A DNA stretch of 64,000 nucleotides, from positions 97,310 to 161,309 of the forward strand of contig CANDVA010000005.1 in assembly GCA_947389015.1 (NCBI GenBank), given 5' to 3'. The position numbers and the translations under genes were made by a program. Shown in pieces: positions 38,275 through 48,559 of this stretch. The notes under the pieces are model-generated. The model searched no databases, was not told the origin of the DNA, and was given only the letters and a program-made list of their open reading frames with translations. How positions within the stretch are numbered: the first letter of the stretch is position 1; each line of letters opens with the position of its first letter. Origin of the DNA: an uncultured Clostridia bacterium (GTDB lineage: Bacteria; Bacillota; Clostridia; Oscillospirales; Ruminococcaceae).

Positions 38275-38786
38275 GCGTTCGTCTGATTAAGCCCTCCGCC
38301 GAATTTTCCGAGGATATAATAGCTTACAGGGCGGAGTTCATGGAAAACGGCGAGATAATTCACGGCGGTTCTATGCTTGAAAAGTATGACAGCGCCGGCG
38401 ATTGGCTCGCTCATCTCGAGGAGTTTTCAAACAACTGTCCCGAGGGTTTTGTGCCTACGGATATGTTTCTTGCGGTAAACGAGGACAACAGGGTCGTCGG
38501 GCTTATCGACTGCCGCCGTCATATCGACCACCCGACCGTCGGCGAGTGGGGAGGGCATATCGGCTATTCGGTGCGCAAATCCGAACGGCGCAAAGGATAC
38601 GCAAGGGAAATGCTGCGACAGGCGCTTGAAATATACCGCGGATGCGGCGCGGACAAGCTCCTCGTGACCTGCCGAGCGGGAAATACCGCGAGCGAAAAGG
38701 TTATCCTCGCAAACGGCGGGGTATTTGAGCGTGAAACGGACGACGGCAGCGGTCATGTGATAAAAAGATTTTGGATAACACTTTAA
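38271..38786 (+). CDS. GNAT-family N-acetyltransferase
   Basis: A 171-residue acetyltransferase that overlaps aspS by 4 bp (ATGA). The pattern is VRLIKPSAEFSEDIIAYRAEF at the N-terminus, LAVNEDNRVVGLIDCRRHI, then the CoA motif VRKSERRKGYAREMLRQAL (about 104-122) and LLVTCRAGNTASEKVILANGG. This resembles acetyltransferases annotated 'GNAT, N-acetyltransferase' next to translation genes. The substrate is unknown. Confidence 0.85.
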   Translation: MSVRLIKPSAEFSEDIIAYRAEFMENGEIIHGGSMLEKYDSAGDWLAHLEEFSNNCPEGFVPTDMFLAVNEDNRVVGLIDCRRHIDHPTVGEWGGHIGYSVRKSERRKGYAREMLRQALEIYRGCGADKLLVTCRAGNTASEKVILANGGVFERETDDGSGHVIKRFWITL

Positions 38787-38820
38787 CGGGAAAAATATAT
38801 TTACGGAAAGGCGGCGCGGT

Positions 38821-39297
38821 ATGGACAAGAAAGAATACAGGGAAACGGTATCAATGGCGGCGAACGGCGACGCAAAGGCGTTCTCGCGGTTGTATGAGAT
38901 GATATCCCGCGAAATGTACTATACGGCGTTTTACTCGCTCGCGGACGACGCGGACGCTATCGAGGCGGTCTCGGGAACTATCCGCGACGGTTTTAAGGCG
39001 GTGGGGCGGCTGCGGAGCGAGGCGGCGTTCCGCGTGTTTATGATGAAAACGCTGTTCGCGCGGATAAAAATGCGGCTGAGGGAGTACGGCAGCGAAGACG
39101 TGCTCGATGAGGAGCAGCCCGAGATCAAGTACAGGCTTTTCGAGCTGGACGGAGTGGACAGGATATGCACCGTGATGTACATCGCGGGAAAGTTCACGAT
39201 AGAGGATATCTCGGCGTTTTCGGGGCTGATGAAGGGTAATGTGAAAAAGCGTTTGAACAAATCGGTAAACATTTTGGAATTGGATCAGATTTATTGA
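38821..39297 (+). CDS. Divergent sigma-70-like factor
   Basis: A 158-residue protein with the layout of a small ECF sigma factor. The region 2 part is MAANGDAKAFSRLYEMISREMYYTAFYSLADDADAIEAV (about 11-50) and the region 4-like end is KFTIEDISAFSGLMKGNVKKRLNKSVNIL (about 125-153). Both match the family weakly and the DNA-contact residues differ from usual ones. It is followed 21 bp later by a one-TM protein with a putative beta-propeller outside, a possible anti-sigma partner. It may be an active sigma factor or a degenerate regulator. Confidence 0.6.
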   Translation: MDKKEYRETVSMAANGDAKAFSRLYEMISREMYYTAFYSLADDADAIEAVSGTIRDGFKAVGRLRSEAAFRVFMMKTLFARIKMRLREYGSEDVLDEEQPEIKYRLFELDGVDRICTVMYIAGKFTIEDISAFSGLMKGNVKKRLNKSVNILELDQIY

Positions 39298-39318
39298 TGA
39301 AAATAACGGGGTGACAAA

Positions 39319-41928
39319 ATGACAGTTGGGGAAATGCGGGAGATAATGCGCAGACGCGTAGTGCCCGAAGACTTAGTGCCGCAGAACGTCATCGGTCTGC
39401 TTATGGACGACGAGGAAAATGCCGCGCCGCCCGAGCTCGACGCATTCACGTTTCTGACGCGCCTGAGAGCGTTGGGAATAGGCAGCGCCGATTTTATGTA
39501 CCTTATGGAGGGCTGCGAGGCTCCGCAGGCGGTGGTCGATAAAATACGGAACAATCCCGCGATGAATTTGCAGGGGCTTATACTTACGCTCGAAAATTCG
39601 GAGCTTACCGCGGACGATTACAAAAGAATATTGTACACGGCGCGTCAGATATGGGAACGCACGCTCACTATACGCCTTGAGAAGTCGGAAATGGTATTGC
39701 AAGGCGACGACGAGCCTCGGGAAGACTACTCCGAGCCGACGTTCGAGGAAGTCATGGATGAGCTCGGGCAAATGCGTGATGATGCCCCCGAGGGAGACGA
39801 TATAAGCGGATACGAGGAATTTAAGGCGGCTTTCGTCACGGAGGAGCTTGCTCCGCCCATTGAGGTAACAAGCGAGCTTGAGCCCGTTAACGAGTATCCC
39901 GAAGAGGAGACTCCCGTTGAGGAAGAGCCTGTTGAGGGAGAAGTCACCGAGGAGGTTTCCGTTGAAGAAGAGATCGTTGAAACTGTTCCCGTCGAGGAAA
40001 TGGTCGTCGAAGATATCGTTGAGGAAACACCCGTTGAAGAGGCTTTTGACGGAAAGACAACCGATGATGAGGAAGAAGATCAAGACGCTCCGGATGAATA
40101 CCTTGAATTCGCCGAGTATACCGATCGGTCCGAGGACGATCAGCCCGTATACACCGAAGAGATAGAGCCCGTAAAGCCATATAACGGCGATACGACGGCG
40201 ATAGTTCAGATTGACGCGGAAATGCTTAGGCAGAACCTCGCACTGCTCGCGGAGGATGAACAGGCTGCCGTTCGAGCCGAGGCGGCGAAACTTGCCGCGG
40301 AACAGGCTCAGCAGGAGGCTCGCGAGGCATACGAGGCGGCAAGAGCCGAAGAAGCCGAAAAGAAAGCCATATCCAAGGATATCCCCGAAGAACCCGACAA
40401 GGGGCTGCCGGAGGACGACGAGAAACCGGACGACAAGAAAAAACGCGAGCCGTTTGTGGTGCGCATTCCCAACGAACACCCTTATCACAAGGGTGCGATC
40501 ATTACGGCGGCGGCGGGCGCGGCTGTCGTGTTCGGCGCGTCGTTCGGCGTGACGCTTATCCCCGAGCCGCCCGTTATCAGAAGTATAACCTATGCCGAGG
40601 ATAACGCTGCGATCTTCAACGAGATATACTATTCCTATTATGACAATGTTGTGGGCGGTGAAAAAGCTCACGAGCCGACGTTCGACTATAATAAGATATT
40701 CGGAGACCTGCTTGTGACCGCTGATGGATTTGGCACATTCTCCGAGGGCGACAACGTATACACCGTGACCTCCGAGGCGGTATCGGCGAGCGTTTTCCGC
40801 GGAGGAACGCTCACGGAGACTGAGGAGATACACCCTCCCGAGGGCACGCGTATAGTCGATGCGTTTGACGAGAACGGCGCGCTTGTCGCGGTGTTCAGCG
40901 GAACGGACGATTGCGGATTTATGCGCATTTCGGGTGGAAAAACACTGTTTACCGTGCGTCAGGACGGCTTTATAACAGATTTTGAATACAAGGACGGCGA
41001 TATACTTATCGGTTCGGTATATACCCCGAGGTTCACGCGAACGTTCGGTATACAGGACTCTATGATCTATATGCCGCGTCTCGGCGTTGACGAAAAGAAC
41101 GCGCTGGAGCCGCAAAGCGTTATTCCGAGCGGTACAAAGGGGTATTCATACGGTATCAGCGCCGCTTATTCCGTCTCGAACGGGGCGGTGAGGAAATCGG
41201 TAGCGGTACTTGGAAATCCGATAAGTGCGAGCACCGACGGCAGATTTATATTAAGCGGCGAGGAAGATATGCTGATGACCGTTGGCCCTGAGGAGATCAC
41301 CGCTGTGAAAGTTGAGGGTATACAGCTTGCGGCGTTCTGCGATAACGGCTCCGCGACTTACGAAGGCGGCAATATCATTCTCCGCGACAGAAACGGCGAT
41401 GTTACCTTTACTATCGCTAATCCCGCGCAGGCGGTCACGGCGATGTGGTTTGACGGCGATCTGCTGAGACTTAGCGGCGCAAACGGCGTGTTTATCACAA
41501 TGGACTGTTCGGACTTTGCCAGTCCGAAGGTAGCTGAGCTTAAGACTGTCGGTGGCGCCGTAATAGGTGAAAATGCCGTAATATTCGGCAAGGGCGCGAA
41601 TTCGCTTACGATATCGCACTACAAACTTGAAAACGGAGCGTCAAGCCTTGTCAACACGTATAAAAAGGCGCTTGCTCCCGAGCTGCTGAGCACGCTGGAA
41701 TTCGGCGGCATAAATACCGTGATAGCGGACGGAGTGCGATTTGGCGCGGGTTACAGGTACTTCGACGGCGTTTCGGTAATATCCGAATACGCTGTAATGG
41801 AGGACAGCGGACAGGTTTACCCCGTAAAGGAGCTGTTCGACGACCGCACGGGCTTTATGCTCGCGTTCAAGCATAACGGAAATATTTACGCGCAGTGTGG
41901 CGGAGGCATAGTTGATATATTAAATTAA
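39319..41928 (+). CDS. Membrane protein with acidic linker and putative extracytoplasmic beta-propeller
   Basis: An 869-residue protein. The cytoplasmic N-terminus (1-130) is helical; a long Glu/Pro/Val-rich stretch follows (about 140-300, with repeated VEE-type units), then a basic segment, one membrane helix (about 393-415, AAAGAAVVFGASFGVTLI) and a beta-rich exported part (about 440-869) with repeated blade-like strands, for example VTSEAVSASVFRGG, RIVDAFDENGALVAVF and GVFITMDCSDFASPKVAEL. The latter resembles secreted beta-propeller domains. Its link to the sigma-like gene suggests a membrane sensor. GGGGTGA precedes the start. Confidence 0.65.
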   Translation: MTVGEMREIMRRRVVPEDLVPQNVIGLLMDDEENAAPPELDAFTFLTRLRALGIGSADFMYLMEGCEAPQAVVDKIRNNPAMNLQGLILTLENSELTADDYKRILYTARQIWERTLTIRLEKSEMVLQGDDEPREDYSEPTFEEVMDELGQMRDDAPEGDDISGYEEFKAAFVTEELAPPIEVTSELEPVNEYPEEETPVEEEPVEGEVTEEVSVEEEIVETVPVEEMVVEDIVEETPVEEAFDGKTTDDEEEDQDAPDEYLEFAEYTDRSEDDQPVYTEEIEPVKPYNGDTTAIVQIDAEMLRQNLALLAEDEQAAVRAEAAKLAAEQAQQEAREAYEAARAEEAEKKAISKDIPEEPDKGLPEDDEKPDDKKKREPFVVRIPNEHPYHKGAIITAAAGAAVVFGASFGVTLIPEPPVIRSITYAEDNAAIFNEIYYSYYDNVVGGEKAHEPTFDYNKIFGDLLVTADGFGTFSEGDNVYTVTSEAVSASVFRGGTLTETEEIHPPEGTRIVDAFDENGALVAVFSGTDDCGFMRISGGKTLFTVRQDGFITDFEYKDGDILIGSVYTPRFTRTFGIQDSMIYMPRLGVDEKNALEPQSVIPSGTKGYSYGISAAYSVSNGAVRKSVAVLGNPISASTDGRFILSGEEDMLMTVGPEEITAVKVEGIQLAAFCDNGSATYEGGNIILRDRNGDVTFTIANPAQAVTAMWFDGDLLRLSGANGVFITMDCSDFASPKVAELKTVGGAVIGENAVIFGKGANSLTISHYKLENGASSLVNTYKKALAPELLSTLEFGGINTVIADGVRFGAGYRYFDGVSVISEYAVMEDSGQVYPVKELFDDRTGFMLAFKHNGNIYAQCGGGIVDILN

Positions 41929-41931
41929 CTC

Positions 41932-41961
41932 TTGACAGCGGACGGATAAATAGTGTATAAT
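41932..41961 (+). promoter_or_regulatory. Consensus promoter of the small-protein/yesL unit
   Basis: TTGACA (41932-41937), 18 bp, TATAAT (41956-41961). Both boxes are perfect. It starts 4 bp after the stop of the beta-propeller gene. Confidence 0.8.
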
Positions 41962-42034
41962 GTAAAGAAGCGGTTTGTGAAAGCCCGTGCGCCCGTCACA
42001 AAATAAACGGCGGCGGACTTCGGGAGGAAATGGC

Positions 42035-42142
42035 ATGGACGAGAAAAAACGCGCAAAATTGCTGAAGGTATGTAGGATCGTGGCGATAGTACTGGCGATC
42101 TTCATGGTGCTTGGCATTTTCGCACAGGCGCTTTTGTATTAA
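42035..42142 (+). CDS. Small single-helix membrane protein (35 residues)
   Basis: Reads MDEKKRAKLLKV, then a hydrophobic helix (about 13-32, rich in I, V, A, L, F) and ALLY. GGGAGGAAA lies 5-6 bp upstream, and a consensus promoter lies 74 bp upstream. The layout resembles small membrane proteins of the DUF4044 kind. It is probably cotranscribed with the YesL-like gene 24 bp downstream. A real gene is likely because promoter, ribosome site and a clean membrane helix coincide. Confidence 0.65.
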   Translation: MDEKKRAKLLKVCRIVAIVLAIFMVLGIFAQALLY

Positions 42143-42166
42143 GCCCGCGCCGCGAAAGGATATTTT

Positions 42167-43015
42167 ATGGGATTATTTTACAATAACAATGTGGCGGGAG
42201 CAGGCGTTTCCAAGAACGGACCGAAGAAAAAGCCGTTCTTCCGTTACTGGGAGCTGTTTGCTAACAAATTCTGGACGTTCTTCAAGATTAATCTGGTGTA
42301 TTTTCTGTTCTGTATACCTATTGTGACGTTTGGTCCCGCGACGGCGGCAATGACCGCGCTTATGCGTAATATCTACCTTGAACGCCCGCAATTCATTTTC
42401 CATGACTTCTGGGTACAGTTCAAGAAGAATTTTAAGCAGTCATTTATAATAGGTATACTGGATATTTTTGTCATAGGCGTTTCGATACTGACATTCTGGC
42501 ACTATTCGCTGCACCCCGACATGGATACGGCGGCTAAGGTGCTGTACGCGCTGGCGATTGCGGCACAGGTGCTGTTCGTGATGATGAATTTTTACATCTA
42601 CCCGCAGATCGTTTCGCTGAACCTCGGTCTCGGCGGTATTGTCAAGAATTCGGTAATTCTGGTGTTTGTAAATCTCTGGGGAGAGCTTATCGCGCTCGCT
42701 TTGGTTGCGGCTTATGCGGCTTTGCTGATGTTCTTCAACATATTCGTGCTGATGCTGGCGCCGTTTGTGCCGTTTGCTTGGATCACCTTTACCTCTGTGT
42801 TCTGCTGTTACCCCGCGATACAGAAGTATATTATCAACCCATATTATGAACAGCGCGGCGAGCGCAATCCCGAGCTTCCCGACGCCGATGACGACGACGC
42901 GGTCTTCGAGGACATGGGCGGCAAGGAAGAACCGCTCGACTTGAGAGCCGAAAAAGGCGCTCATAACAAGCACGGAAAGGGCGGAAAACGCAGCGGCGGA
43001 AAAATTATCAGATAA
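42167..43015 (+). CDS. YesL (DUF624) family membrane protein
   Basis: A 282-residue protein with about five hydrophobic helices (around 38-60, 88-110, 120-142, 158-180, 185-205). The N-terminal part has the YesL pattern: KPFFRYWELFANKFWTFFKINLVYFLFCIPIVTFGPATAAMTALMRN. The C-terminal 60 residues are hydrophilic, first acidic (DADDDDAVFEDMGG), then Lys/Gly-rich. YesL proteins often accompany sugar uptake genes, but none are adjacent here, so the role is open. Confidence 0.82.
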   Translation: MGLFYNNNVAGAGVSKNGPKKKPFFRYWELFANKFWTFFKINLVYFLFCIPIVTFGPATAAMTALMRNIYLERPQFIFHDFWVQFKKNFKQSFIIGILDIFVIGVSILTFWHYSLHPDMDTAAKVLYALAIAAQVLFVMMNFYIYPQIVSLNLGLGGIVKNSVILVFVNLWGELIALALVAAYAALLMFFNIFVLMLAPFVPFAWITFTSVFCCYPAIQKYIINPYYEQRGERNPELPDADDDDAVFEDMGGKEEPLDLRAEKGAHNKHGKGGKRSGGKIIR

Positions 43016-43019
43016 TTAC

Positions 43020-43048
43020 TTGAATTTTCCCGAAATATGTGATACAAT
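43020..43048 (+). promoter_or_regulatory. purA promoter
   Basis: TTGAAT (43020-43025), 17 bp, TACAAT (43043-43048), then a 49-bp leader and the ribosome site AGGGGGG before the purA ATG. Confidence 0.7.
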
Positions 43049-43082
43049 ATATGCGGCAGGGTAATTATGCGCCGAAATTTGA

Positions 43083-44380
<1,298 letters not shown>

Positions 44381-44381
<1 letters not shown>

Positions 44382-45157
44382 TGAGGGTAGTTTTTATCGG
44401 CGATGTTGTGGGAAGTGCGGGGCGCGAGGCACTGGCGGCGGTATTGCCGTCCATACGCCGCGATTATAACGTCGATCTCGCGATAGTCAACGGCGAGAAC
44501 AGCGCCGACGGCAACGGCATTGACGCGCGATCCGCACAGGCGATATACGATGCGGGCGCGGACGTCATCACAACGGGCAATCACTCGTTCCGCAAGAATT
44601 CGATCTCGGAGGAGTACGAGCGGCGCGATACGCTGCTTCGTCCCGCAAATTTCGGAGATTATGTTCCGGGTAAGGGCGTATGCGAGTTGGATTTCGGGTC
44701 GTTCAGCGCGGCTGTGGTAAATCTGATAGGCACTGCATATATGCAGCCTGTGGACAATCCTTTTAAGTGCGCGGAGGAGATATTGAAAGCTCTCACGTCG
44801 AGAATAGTTATCGTGGACTTTCACGCCGAGGCAACAAGCGAAAAGCGCGCCATGGGCTTTTTCCTTGCGGGCAGGGTATCGGCGGTATTCGGCACCCATA
44901 CGCACGTCCAGACCGCCGATGAGGAGATGATTGACGGTACGGGTTATATTACCGACGTCGGAATGACCGGAGTTCACGATTCGGTATTGGGCGTGGACAA
45001 GAGCGTAATAATTGAAAAATTTTTGACGTACTACCCGAAAAAGCACGTCAACGCATCGGGAGAATGCGACATCTGCGGAGTTTTTGCGGAATTTGACAAC
45101 AAAAGCGGCAAGTGCATAAAACTGGAAAGATTTTGCAGAAAATATAACGGCTGTTAA
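44381..45157 (+). CDS. ymdB: YmdB-type metallophosphoesterase (TIGR00282 family)
   Basis: A 258-residue calcineurin-like phosphoesterase. Metal-site motifs are GDVVGSAGREAL, VNGENSADGNGI, TTGNHSF, VDFHAEATSEKRAMG and GTHTHVQTADE. In Bacillus YmdB hydrolyses 2',3'-cyclic nucleotides and affects biofilm and motility decisions. The start at 44381 (MRVVFIG) overlaps the purA stop by 1 bp. It lies just upstream of spoVS, a pairing common in Firmicutes. Confidence 0.92.
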
Positions 45158-45221
45158 TTTAATAAATATATATAAAACAGAAAGGCAGAAGCGCACAAAG
45201 CGTTTCAAAAAGGTGAGAAAA

Positions 45222-45482
45222 ATGGAAGTAGTAAAGGTATCAGCACACTCGGTTCCGAAGTCGGTCGCGGGAGCGATCGCGGCAGTTATCCGCGAAAACA
45301 GCGAGGTCGAGGTTCAGGCAGTCGGCGCGGGCGCGGCTAATCAGGCGGTGAAGTCTATCGCGATAGCGCGCAGCTATATGGCGCTCGTGGGCGTTGATCT
45401 GATATGCATTCCCGCGTTCACGACCGTTGAGATCGACGGCGAGGAGCGCACAGCGATGAAGTTTATCGTTGAGCCGAGGTAA
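45222..45482 (+). CDS. spoVS: Stage V sporulation protein S
   Basis: An 86-residue Alba-like fold protein, very conserved: MEVVKVSAHSVPKSVAGAIA, VQAVGAGAANQAVKSIAIAR and GVDLICIPAFTTVEIDGEERTA. In Bacillus it affects spore coat assembly and septation; in many non-sporulating Firmicutes it is kept as a putative nucleic-acid-binding regulator. AAAGGTGAG precedes the start at 45222. Its presence supports, but does not prove, a spore-forming lineage. Confidence 0.95.
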   Translation: MEVVKVSAHSVPKSVAGAIAAVIRENSEVEVQAVGAGAANQAVKSIAIARSYMALVGVDLICIPAFTTVEIDGEERTAMKFIVEPR

Positions 45483-45491
45483 TTTGCTTTA

Positions 45492-46424
45492 ATGAAAAAG
45501 CTCCTTATTCTCGGAATGGGCGGCACTATCGCCTGCGCGAAAACGGAACGCGGGCTTGCCCCGTCGTTTTCGGTAAACGAGCTTCTGAAAGGGTTGGAGC
45601 TTCCTGCGGAAATTTACAGTGAGCAGCTTTTTAATCTCGACAGCACCAATATGCTGCCTGCGCATTGGGAGACTCTGGCGCGGCGTATTCACGAGCGTTA
45701 TGACGAATTCCACGGTTTTGTCGTGACTCACGGCACGGACACCATGGCATACGCCGCGGCGTCGCTGTCCTGCTTGATACGGAACAGCCGCAAGCCGATA
45801 GTGTTCACGGGGAGTATGAAGCCTATGACTGATGAGGCCTCGGACGCTCCGACAAATTTGCGTGATGCGGTAAGGTTTGCTGCGGACGAGCGCGCGTTCG
45901 GCGTTCGTGTGGTGTTTGACGGCGCGATCATCAATGGACGATGCGCTCACAAATACGAAACGGAAGATATTGATTCGTTTGACAGCGTTAACCGCGATGA
46001 CTTCGGTTTCTTTAACGGCAGCGATATTTATTTTGATGAAGAATACAGCGGAAAAGTGCGTTTTTACGAGAAATTGTCCGAAGATGTTTTCCATGTAAAG
46101 CTAATCCCCGGTCAAAAGCTGTGTGTTCCCGAAAGTGCAAGGGCGCTTATTATTGAGAGCTATGGCACGGGAGGGATTCCCGACTATCTTCTGGGAGAAG
46201 TCACGAAGCTGGCGAACTCGGGAATTTACGCTATCATCGCGACCCAATGTGCTTACGGCGGCACGCACCTGAACGAATACGAGGTCGGACAATACGCCGC
46301 AAGGGTATGTCCGTTGCTGGAAACAGGGAAGATGACCGTCGAGTACGTGGTAGCTAAGGCGCGGTGGGCTCTGGCGTATTCCGATAATTATGAAGAATTC
46401 AAACGGCTGTTTTATGCCGAATAA
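45492..46424 (+). CDS. ansA: L-asparaginase, type I
   Basis: A 310-residue cytoplasmic amidohydrolase that converts asparagine to aspartate and ammonia. It has the first catalytic Thr in GMGGTIACAKTERG, the second in VTHGTDTMAYAA with the following Asp, and TGSMKPM. No signal peptide. It lies 9 bp after spoVS and 17 bp before the kinase gene, so it likely belongs to the same transcription unit. A glutaminase activity cannot be excluded. Confidence 0.92.
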   Translation: MKKLLILGMGGTIACAKTERGLAPSFSVNELLKGLELPAEIYSEQLFNLDSTNMLPAHWETLARRIHERYDEFHGFVVTHGTDTMAYAAASLSCLIRNSRKPIVFTGSMKPMTDEASDAPTNLRDAVRFAADERAFGVRVVFDGAIINGRCAHKYETEDIDSFDSVNRDDFGFFNGSDIYFDEEYSGKVRFYEKLSEDVFHVKLIPGQKLCVPESARALIIESYGTGGIPDYLLGEVTKLANSGIYAIIATQCAYGGTHLNEYEVGQYAARVCPLLETGKMTVEYVVAKARWALAYSDNYEEFKRLFYAE

Positions 46425-46441
46425 TAGCGAGGTGAGCGGTT

Positions 46442-47353
46442 ATGGAATGCATAAGCGTTGAAACGCTGTGTGTTGCGGCAAGAGAACCCGAGGAGCTTAT
46501 TGCTCAAGGCGAAAAGATTTATGCCGACAGACTTTCGGCGGCGGCGGAGATCATCTATAAAAACCGTGAGAGCAAGCCGATAGTGCTTATTTCGGGTCCG
46601 TCGGGCTCGGGGAAGACGACCTCGGCGATGAGACTTTCGCGCCTTTTGGAGCATAAAGGCTGCAAGGCTCATACGGTTTCTATGGACAATTATTTCCTGC
46701 CTATGCATATGAACGAACACGCGCGCGGCAAGGATGGAAAGATCGACTTTGAAAGCCCTCAGCGGCTTGATATTCCGCTGTTCAGGGAGCATCTTGGCAA
46801 ACTGATACACGGCGAGTGTATCGATATTCCGAGCTTTGATTTCGCAGCGCAGGAGCGACGCGAGGGTATGCCGTTGCTGTGCGAAAAGGGAGATATCGTC
46901 ATTATCGAGGGTATCCACGCGCTCAATCCGCTGCTTACGGGCGATTTTGACGATTATACGCAGGGCGTTTACGTCAGTGTGAGAACGCGTATCCGAAGCG
47001 GCGAGGAACTGCTTCACCCTTCGAAAATACGGCTTATGCGCCGTCTTATGCGTGATAAGCTGTACAGAGGACGTTCGCTTTCGGAGACGTTCGAGTTTTT
47101 CAAGTCGGTTGAGCGCGGCGAAAATCTTTACATAATGCCGTATAAGCACCGCGCGGATATCGACATAGACACGTTTGTTGAGTATGAGGCTCCGGTTTAC
47201 CGCGATATCCTGCTCCCCGAGCTGGAAAAAGCGGCGGACGAATATTCCGATTACGCAAGCTATGCGGATATTGAGAAATTCCTCAAGCTGCTCGCGCCAG
47301 TCGACAAGGACTTAGTTCCTCAGCAATCACTGATACGTGAGTTTATCGGATAA
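46442..47353 (+). CDS. Uridine kinase-like nucleoside kinase
   Basis: A 303-residue P-loop kinase of the uridine kinase/phosphoribulokinase family. The loop GPSGSGKTT is at residues 52-60, followed by VSMDNYFLP, FESPQRLDIPLF, DIVIIEGIHALNPLL and RRLMRDKLYRGRSLSETFEFF. Many clostridial homologues carry an N-terminal TGS/threonyl-tRNA synthetase-like part and are near 550 residues; this one has only a short 45-residue lead. It is the last gene before a terminator and the mobile-element graveyard. Confidence 0.85.
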   Translation: MECISVETLCVAAREPEELIAQGEKIYADRLSAAAEIIYKNRESKPIVLISGPSGSGKTTSAMRLSRLLEHKGCKAHTVSMDNYFLPMHMNEHARGKDGKIDFESPQRLDIPLFREHLGKLIHGECIDIPSFDFAAQERREGMPLLCEKGDIVIIEGIHALNPLLTGDFDDYTQGVYVSVRTRIRSGEELLHPSKIRLMRRLMRDKLYRGRSLSETFEFFKSVERGENLYIMPYKHRADIDIDTFVEYEAPVYRDILLPELEKAADEYSDYASYADIEKFLKLLAPVDKDLVPQQSLIREFIG

Positions 47354-47361
47354 TAAAAACA

Positions 47362-47392
47362 GTGCGCTGTCGTAAAAACAGCGCACATTTTG
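47362..47392 (+). terminator. Terminator after the nucleoside kinase gene
   Basis: Perfect 9-bp stem GTGCGCTGT/ACAGCGCAC with a CGTAAAA loop, followed by ATTTTGG. It marks the end of the conserved gene run. Confidence 0.75.
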
Positions 47393-47483
47393 GTACAATA
47401 TAACCATAGCTTGTATCCGGAAATTACGACAAGACTTACAAGCTAAGTTCATTTTTGTTATAATTAGAGGGTAATAAACTGAC

Positions 47484-48006
47484 TGGCGCTTTTTTGAACT
47501 TCCGAACGGGATACCCGACAGCAACACATTCAGGAGATTATTTGAAAGACTTGATCCGCTTTTGAAACAAAAGACCGTCGGCATGGTCACGATGAGATAC
47601 GAAGATATTATCTTGAAAAAACATTAATAAATTTACGAAAATTAAGGATTGGTGTGGCTTGAACGAACTCGGAATGGCTGTCTCACAAACGGAAAACGGT
47701 AATGAGATCAAGCTGGAATTTCGTTATTTCATTACATCGCTCACGGATTTAAGCGAGTTTGCGGGCGCTGTCAGAAAACATTGGGTGATTGAAAATAATT
47801 TGCATTGGAGCCTTGATATTATTTTCAGGGAGGATGCTTCACGCGCTAAAAAGATAATTCATCTTTGAATTTATAATGTCCTCAGAAAAACCTCAATTTC
47901 TCTTTTAAGCAAGGCAAAATAGGGAAGGCTCAGCAGGAAAAGCCTGATGTTTAAGGCGTCTCTAAACTCCGATGTTTTACTTAAAATCCCGCTTTCTTAT
48001 GCCTAA
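47484..48006 (+). pseudogene. ISAs1-family transposase relic
   Basis: Pieces of an ISAs1 transposase in order but in different frames: FFELPNGIPDSNTFRRLFERLDP (from 47490), a GHDEIRRYYLEK-like piece, then NELGMAVSQTENGNEIKLEFRYFITSL with AVRKHWVIENNLHWSLDIIFREDASR (47659-47865). The frame then crosses TGA (47866) and TAG (47920) through IYNVLRKTSISLLSKAK and ASLNSDVLLKIPL. At least two frameshifts, one internal deletion and two stops show that it is dead. Confidence 0.75.
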
Positions 48007-48559
48007 TTTCAAATGCTGTTGGTCTGATTTGTCATCGATCGGATATCTATTCGACAATTTCATAATCTCTTATAAGCTTTCTATGCGACAGAATTATGAG
48101 CTGGTGGGTCAGGCAAAAAATCACTTATTTATGTAAAGCTTCACATAAATAAGTTTTGCCGATGAATCCTTAGCGGCAAAATTCCCCGAGCTCGCCGCCT
48201 GACAAAAATTTCCAAACACCTTGCAACCGTTTGAGGTAGGGGAGCAGCCGAACCCGCCTGTCGCGAAAAACAATTGATTTTACGGAGTCCTTACTCTTTC
48301 AGAGAAGTGTCGCGAAGAATTAACAGTTTATTTGTGTAATCCTGCGGCTCATCCGACTCAGACGGTATGTTTTTCGGAATACAGATTTAATCCTATGTAC
48401 ATTTTTCGGATATCGTCCGCCACGCTGTCTACCAGACAGCTATGCGAATTCAGTGCAAATTCGTAATTGTGCCGATCGCTCGGAAGGTTAAGAGCCTTCG
48501 CCTATTTTACACTTGCAGGCTTGAATCTGCTCGTTAATGGTATCTGTGCTAGGTGAATA
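48007..48559. other. Gene-free decayed sequence with a long hairpin at 48109-48160
   Basis: No open gene is seen here. The notable structure is ACTTATTTATGT (48123-48134) and its exact inverse ACATAAATAAGT (48143-48154), with outer GGCAAA/TTTGCC arms. It is followed by unassigned sequence that may be the tail of the recombinase relic or of another lost element. Confidence 0.4.
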
